DNA of 64,000 nucleotides, from NCBI GenBank assembly GCA_958295665.1, contig OY282558.1, positions 66,886,789-66,950,788 on the forward strand, read 5' to 3'. Shown in pieces: positions 58,588 to 64,000 of the stretch. Below the pieces are notes generated by a model. It made no database searches and was not told the DNA's origin. It saw only the letters and a list, made by a program, of their open reading frames with translations. Position numbers and translations under genes: made by a program. The stretch comes from Tipula vernalis (Eukaryota; Arthropoda; Insecta; Diptera; Tipulidae). The number at the start of each line of letters is the position of its first letter. Position 1 is the first letter of the stretch.

Positions 58588-58746
58588 GATTCACCAAGAA
58601 AAAGCAATCTGGCTCGATGAAAGATGATCTTTCTGCTGTCAAACAAGTCTGCAAAAAAATCAGATTGACTTTTCTTGACAAATCGAACAGTTTGACGCCA
58701 GAAAGATCATCTTTCATCGAGCCAGATTGCTTTTTCTTGGTGAATC
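58588..58746. repeat. Perfect 48-bp inverted repeat with 63-base spacer
   Basis: 58588-58635 (GATTCACCAAGAAAAAGCAA at the outer end) is the exact reverse complement of 58699-58746. The spacer continues the symmetry imperfectly (GTCAAAC at 58638 and GTTTGAC at 58690). The arms come from the gypsy reverse transcriptase region, of which the right arm is an inverted extra copy. Confidence 0.95.
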
Positions 58747-58760
58747 CAAACCGTTATTAT

Positions 58761-61037
58761 ACTGTTTCATGTTTAGTCATTGGAATTTTCAACAATTTAG
58801 TTTTGCCATAGCCGGATACTATAATGCTCAATTGGTCAACCATTGTTTACTCTGTTATATATTCTAACATTTTTCCATTCCTACAGTTGCGTTTACAGTT
58901 ATAATCGAATCAGGGCTGAAAGACTTAAATATTTCATCACTAATTTCCTTCCTGAATCGTTGTCGACTGCGATGAATTTGCTGGGGTTGGGATTGCAAGA
59001 GCAGCTACCTACTACATTCTCATCAACCACGTTCCTAATATGTAGCACTGAGAGAGATGAAGCTGCATATTTTGTTTGCTTTAGTCTCTTTTCAACTGGT
59101 GAAGGATATTCGCTGCCACTCAAAGACAATCTATGTGAGTTTGTATCCGAAATGATTAAGTTTTTATCTGTATCTTGTGATCTACTTGTTAAAGGTTTGT
59201 GTCAAAGAGTTTCCATCCATCTTGTAAAAAAATTGTCTTTTATTTGATTCAGTTTCCGTTTTTCTATTAAATTTTTTTTTAAGATGTCGATATGTCTTAT
59301 GTAATTTAAAGATTTTTCTAATATGTAATATTCCTCTTCTTCTGATGAGAAATCCCAAACTTCTACCAAATAGCAGCTAGCTCATCTGCAACAGTGCTAG
59401 CTTGCACATTTATACTCGTATTTGTCAGCTTGTAAAGGAACAGACTAGAATTAGGTTATCATTCGGTAGATTTTCAATAGATTCATCTAACAAATTTAGA
59501 ATATTGAAATGAAATTTCATAAATAAAATTGAAATTTTCAAACTTTAAAATCATAAGTAAAAACAATTTATTTTGTAAGAATTATTTTATTATTCGAATA
59601 AATGTATTGCTGGGCCAATTTCTAAACGAATAATCAGTGTTTAAATTAAAGTGAACCTATTTATTCAAAAAATCATATTTTATAAACGAAATATAACGCA
59701 TATTTTATATTTTGCTGTGGTGGATAGGCTTTCGGAGGGAAATGCAGGAAGTGGTGACCCCTTGTGTCGGGGGTCACCAGGCTTGGCAGTTTTCAGAAAG
59801 AACACTTTTTCTTCAACAAAAATTCAATAAAGGATGGGAATGGTACCATTATGTGAGTGAGGAATCTGTTCGCTGTTAGAGGTTTCTGAAAGCCAGATTT
59901 TTAAGTTTTTGGGAGAGTTGGCGGAATTCAAAAGACGGCGAACGACCCTTCTCAGTTATTTCATGTATCAATGAAGAATGCGACAAGGCCGAAATATCGA
60001 ATGTAGTGCAGATGTGATAGGAAATGATTCTCAAGTTGAGGATGATGAGCTAGTACTTTCTGAATCAGAAAATTACGTTACTGAGCGGGCTGATAGAAAA
60101 AGAATAACCTCTAAAAGAAAATACGCGAACAATAAATTCCAAATATTTAAGAAAACTAGACGGCATACTAATAAACCGAAACAGCAAGCTTGCTTACTGG
60201 TACAACTATTCGTTGTTTCCCGTAGGATCTCGTAAAAATGATATATTTTAGCTTCAAGTTTTTCAATGAAAACTGGTTGCTCGTTCGCGTTTTTGAACAA
60301 TAATGAGCGAACGTGACACCCATCTTGCGTTGATATGCAAATGTCCTGGCAAGATATTTTCTATAAGTTCTGTCCAAATGTTTACGTTGTCAACAACCTC
60401 ATTCTACTGAACTTTACAATATGTACCTCAATACAATATCATGGATTTTTTCAATCAACACCAGATTGTCACCTCTTTTGGCCTTCTGCTGCATTCACTA
60501 TCAAAAAACATTGTACGGCCTCGTCTAAATTGACCGACGCAAAAACGGACAGTTTCTAAAGGATGGTGCAGATCCGACCAAAAGTTAGATCCATATCCAT
60601 TTTGATTTCGGTTGCAGATAAGCCATTCAGTGTAAACTCGGTTCACGTTTGTGAGTGGCTTAATATTTCATTTAGATTTTGTGTTGACTGTGTCATATGT
60701 TCACGTAGTGGTGTTGTAGGTAATGTATATAACTAACTCATTAAAACGCCATCTATGTGTCAATGCAGGAAACTTTTCAGCCTATTTAGTAAAACTGTAA
60801 GGACACAAAATATAAATTGTAAACAATTAGGACTAATTATATATTGTGTAATAATAAATATTACCTAGTTGTAGCAGTGGCGTAACTACAAATTTCGGCC
60901 TTCCCTCCTCAACATTAATTTTGGGCCCTAAAAATGCTTCTTGTATCTATGAACAAGCAATGCTTTTAGTGAAAAATGTATTTCTTGCTATTGTCTAGTC
61001 TCCTATTAATTAAAAGTATCTTATTTTGAGGGTAGGT
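58761..61037. other. Repeat-derived sequence without a recognised gene
   Basis: Open stretches (58843-59247 plus; 59978-60235 plus) show no motif I know. A short perfect palindrome, GGTGACCCC..GGGGTCACC, is at 59753-59780. At 60884 the sequence AGTGGCGTAACTACAAATTT resembles the end of a DNA transposon, but no partner end was found. Confidence 0.4.
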
Positions 61038-62490
61038 GACACGATTCATCTTGCAACTCAATGCTTTGACGATTTCTAAATATATCTAAATATAATTTGA
61101 AAAATATCAAAAATTTTGAAATAATGTCAAAAATGTCGAATTTTCAAAGTATCTTGAATATTCCTGAAAGTTCTCAAATATCGAATTATCCGTAAGTTTT
61201 GTTAAAAAATTGTATAAACATAAAATATGTAGTTGCAAAACTTGTCAATTAGTTTTAACTTAACTTTTAACGGTGAGCCTTTTTATTATTTTTAAATGAA
61301 AAACTATTAAGAGCTTTTAATTATCAAAGGTTTTTTAACCAAACAATTTTACTCAGAAATATGAGTTTACAAAGGGTGTCGAAATTTTGGCTAAAATTTA
61401 GAATATTTGTTCTCAAAGTTAATCATCAATCATCAAAAGCTTTTAGTTTTAAGAGGTTTTCAAACCAAACCATTTAACTATATAAGTTCATATTATAAAG
61501 GAAGGTGATATTTTAGGATAAATTTAGAATGTTTGGGTTTAATGAACTTTAAGCTTGATAATTAAATTATACCTTTTGGGTGTGAACTTAACATTTTGTG
61601 AGCCTTTTCATAATTTCAGGTTTTTGTTAAAATGTTTAGTTTTAAGAGCTTTCAATTAGAAAACTTTCTAAACCAAACCATTTTACTCAGAAATTCGATT
61701 TTATAAAGGGTAACGGAATTTAGGGACAATTTAGTATATTTGTTCTCAATGTAAATTATCAAGAGTTTTAGTCAAACCAAACCATTTTACTAGGAAACTT
61801 GGTATTATAATATAAGTTTTTTTTGAATCAAACCATTTTACTCCGAAATTCGGTATTGAGAAAGGCGACGAAATTTTGGGAAACATTTTTGAGCTTTTTA
61901 ATAATTTCAGGTTTTTAATCAAATGTTTGATGAGCTTAAATTATGTTTTTGAAAAAATTGTCAAGAGCTTTAGTTTTAAAAGCTTTCACTTATCGAAGCT
62001 TTTTAAACAAACCATTTTACTTCGAAATTTGATATTGCAAGGAATGACGGGATTTGGTTAGGATTTTGAATATTTGTGCTCAATATAAACTATAAAGAGC
62101 TTTTAGTTTTAAGAGCTTTTCAAACCAAACCATTTGACTTAAAAATCATGTATTTGCAAGAAATGTCAAGAACTTTCAATTTTAAGAGCTTTCACTTATC
62201 GAAGCTTTTCAACTCAAATCATTTTATTCAGAACGTTGATATTACAAAGGGTACGGAGTTTGGATGATCGTTCAAAAGATGAAAACACTAGATGAAACAG
62301 AACGTGATTCATTTGAATGGCCTCAAATAAAACGAAACATCTTGCAACTTTATACTATGACGAGTTCTAAATATAACGATAAAGCATCACAAATTTCCAA
62401 TATAATTTGAAAAATATCAAAAATGTCGAATTTTCAAAGTATCTTGAATATTCTTGAAAGTTCTCAAATATCAAATTATCCGTAAGTATG
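61038..62490. repeat. Degenerate tandem block flanked by direct repeats
   Basis: The phrase AACCAAACCATTTTACTC-AGAAAT and its neighbours (AAAGGGTGACG, TTTAGAATATTTG, AAGAGCTTT) recur about eight times between 61335 and 62240 at uneven spacing. The block is bounded by a direct repeat of about 100-150 bases: 61060-61200 and 62350-62490 both contain AATTTTCAAAGTATCTTGAA and GTTCTCAAATATC. The pattern suggests an old satellite-like array inside a duplicated segment. Confidence 0.65.
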
Positions 62491-62577
62491 TAAAACCAAA
62501 GGAAATCCTATAAGTGCTAATCACTGCCATGTACAACGTAAATAAAGTCTATATTCTTGAATAAAATTTTGGCATAA

Positions 62578-64000
62578 TCTCACCAAGATCTTTTAAATAT
62601 CAACATCTAGATTTATATGTGTAACCCTGCAATTCTTACAACTCAAAGCTAAGCGCAGAAAATTGCCTTAAAAAATTCGAATAAATTCGAAAATCTTTAA
62701 AAATCTCACCAAGATCTTCTAAATTGTCACGAAATGGAATTGATACAATATATCTTCCATTGGATTCACGAGTTGTGGTTTGGGCAAAATATGTTTCACA
62801 TGAATACTTTTTAGATGGGACATCTTCGAGTTCCCAAAAATCTTTTAAGTGTGTCATTAAGTTCGTCGACTACATCGGGTTGAGTTACAAAATTGAAAAG
62901 TTATGTTCAATCCTTTGTTCAAACCTTCCAAACACTAACCAACCGAAAATTAATTCCTGTATGGTAGGAAGACTTGGGCTAAGCTTTATTCGGTCCGGCA
63001 ATAAAATCTCCGGAAATATTTCGACTTCCAATAATATGTCAACAGGTTGAACAACATTAAAGAAAGGATCGGAAAGCTTCACATTTTATGGAATTCGCCA
63101 TCGGGAAATGTTAAAAGTATTGTAAGGAATTCGAATTGAAATATTGTCGGTTATTGAAAGCTCAATCTGAACCGAAAATGGTTTGTAAACTGAATGTATT
63201 ACGGTTTTAATGCTCTGCGAAATATGCGATGTTGAATTATTCAGTCCAGAGACTGTAATATGATTGTCTCTATGACATTTTATGTTGAGCGCTTTAGCAA
63301 ATGATTTGCTAACAAAGTGTGATTGGCTACCAGAATCCAGTAATTCGCGACACTGAATTAATTTTCCGTTACCATCCTCAATCATCATCAATGCAGTCGG
63401 TAAAATTATGGAACGTTCAAAATTGTGTTCATTTGTATGATGGTTATAAAATGAAGTTGACGCTGAATGAAAATTTTGTTTACGTGTCGGCTGAGAATTA
63501 CATTGTTGAACGGTAGTTGAAGTTTGATATTGAATTATATTTTTGTTAGATTCAGTTTATTTGGGGTACTCAAAATATAAAAGGGTGTGATGGGGACTAT
63601 GGCAAATTTTGCATCTAATTGATCGACAATCAGAAGTTTTATGGCTCGGATTAAAACAGTTGAAACACGCTTTTACTTCCTTTATCTTCTCATATCGCTG
63701 TTTGAGTGTTAGGCCATTGAATATGGATGCGAATTCTTATTGCAAAGATCACATGTCTGGTTTACATTTTGGTTTGCAAAATTGAGAGACTTTGGTTTTC
63801 CAAAGATTTTATTTGTTGACTGTTTGGTAAAGTTACCTGTTGAAGGCCTGGGATGTTGAACTGTATTTATGGGTTTAATTACCGTTTTTTCGACCTCTTT
63901 CAGGACTCGACATTTTTTTTCTACAAATAGTTTGCATTCTTCCCAAGTTGGCTGTTTGCTATGATCAATTGATTCCTCCCATTCACCACGAGTTACATTG
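62578..64000 (-). mobile_element. BEL/Pao LTR retrotransposon fragment, runs off the window
   Basis: On the minus strand, from the right edge: end of gag with zinc knuckles (CDLCNKNSHP, frameshift near 63722, then CFNCFNPSHKTSDC and CKICHSPHHTLLY), a stop, then the BEL-type protease (LIQCRELLDSGSQSHFVSKS, 63345, with the active-site DSG intact). Next come DPFFNVVQPVDILLEVEIF and SLPTIQELIFGWLVFGR (63080-62890), and the lead into RT (DFWELEDVPSKKYSCETYF, 62845). The RT itself is missing on the left, where the tandem block begins. Several frameshifts; inactive. The 5' LTR would lie beyond 64000. A 22-bp phrase (ATCTCACCAAGATCTT) is repeated at 62578 and 62703. Confidence 0.92.

Larger units (their letters stand above)
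55938..58760 (-). mobile_element. Gypsy fragment, copy B, split by a 2.1-kb insertion
   Basis: 55938-56200 matches 48988-49252, and 58343-58635 matches 51977-52258, in the same order and orientation. The minus strand again reads RT (GPYRFKCIPFGLKNTPATFQ, using shifted frames) running directly into integrase (TAEACAKELIIEFFFRYGLPP). The two parts are separated by an unrelated 2.1-kb insertion with AGATC on both sides. Confidence 0.75.

Noticed and set aside
58843..59247. 134-residue open frame, plus strand
   Set aside because: Translation shows no family pattern, and the surrounding sequence is transposon debris.
59978..60646. Open frames on both strands with basic and Arg-rich stretches, suspected DNA transposon
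   Set aside because: No catalytic motif or inverted ends could be matched.
60884..60960. Possible DNA-transposon end (AGTGGCGTAACTAC)
   Set aside because: Only one end is visible and no partner or target duplication was found.

Overview
The window is AT-rich animal DNA, most likely from an insect and probably a fly (Diptera). The reasons are spliced single-copy genes with mostly short introns, an odorant/gustatory-family gene that looks like the insect CO2 receptor Gr21a, and insect-type retroelements (Jockey, R1/LOA-like, RTE-like, BEL/Pao, Ty3/gypsy). The species cannot be named from the sequence alone.

Layout. 1-12.8 kb: mostly non-coding and old repeats, with one dead Tc1-type transposon (1678-3284) and a decayed RTE-like retrotransposon (about 10.4-12.3 kb, minus). 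12.8-19.8 kb: the 3' three coding exons of DENND6 (plus); its 5.2-kb intron holds a LOA/I-type non-LTR element inserted inside an older Jockey element, with a clean 12-bp target duplication. 20.3-26.8 kb: a graveyard of truncated non-LTR retrotransposons in both orientations plus a 17-bp minisatellite. 27.4-37.0 kb: a compact gene island: RNase Z long form (minus), signal peptide peptidase (minus), TMX2 (plus, head-to-head with SPP), ribosomal protein S11 (plus) and a Gr21a-like receptor (minus, tail-to-tail with RpS11). 38.4-48.8 kb: a composite mobile element bounded by similar inverted ends; it carries a broken Tnp2/CACTA-like transposase and a fully open spliced DUF4806 gene, and has been entered by a 4.9-kb Ty3/gypsy element with LTRs. 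48.9-58.8 kb: two related gypsy fragments, each split by a different later insertion, plus two hAT elements and a third gypsy fragment. 61.0-62.5 kb: a degenerate tandem block. 62.6-64.0 kb: a BEL/Pao fragment running off the right edge.

The most interesting signals are in RpS11. It has two adjacent, in-phase, homologous versions of its second coding exon, separated by only 48 nt, which is the layout of mutually exclusive exons. Its first intron contains a complete box C/D snoRNA with a closed 7-bp terminal stem. The D' guide of that snoRNA pairs with the peptidyl-transferase-centre sequence of the large rRNA, at the site handled by snR73 in yeast and SNORD35 in human. A human SNORD35 copy is also hosted by RPS11, so this looks like an ancient host/guest pairing. 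Other points worth attention are the intact DUF4806 gene beside a dead transposase, a shared RT-to-integrase deletion in two gypsy copies, and a perfect 48-bp hairpin in one of them.

How the genes relate: SPP and TMX2 are both ER membrane proteins with C-terminal KKxx retrieval signals and share a 626-bp divergent promoter region. RNase Z has two possible start methionines, suggesting mitochondrial and nuclear forms. All assignments come from reading the translations; no database search was run.
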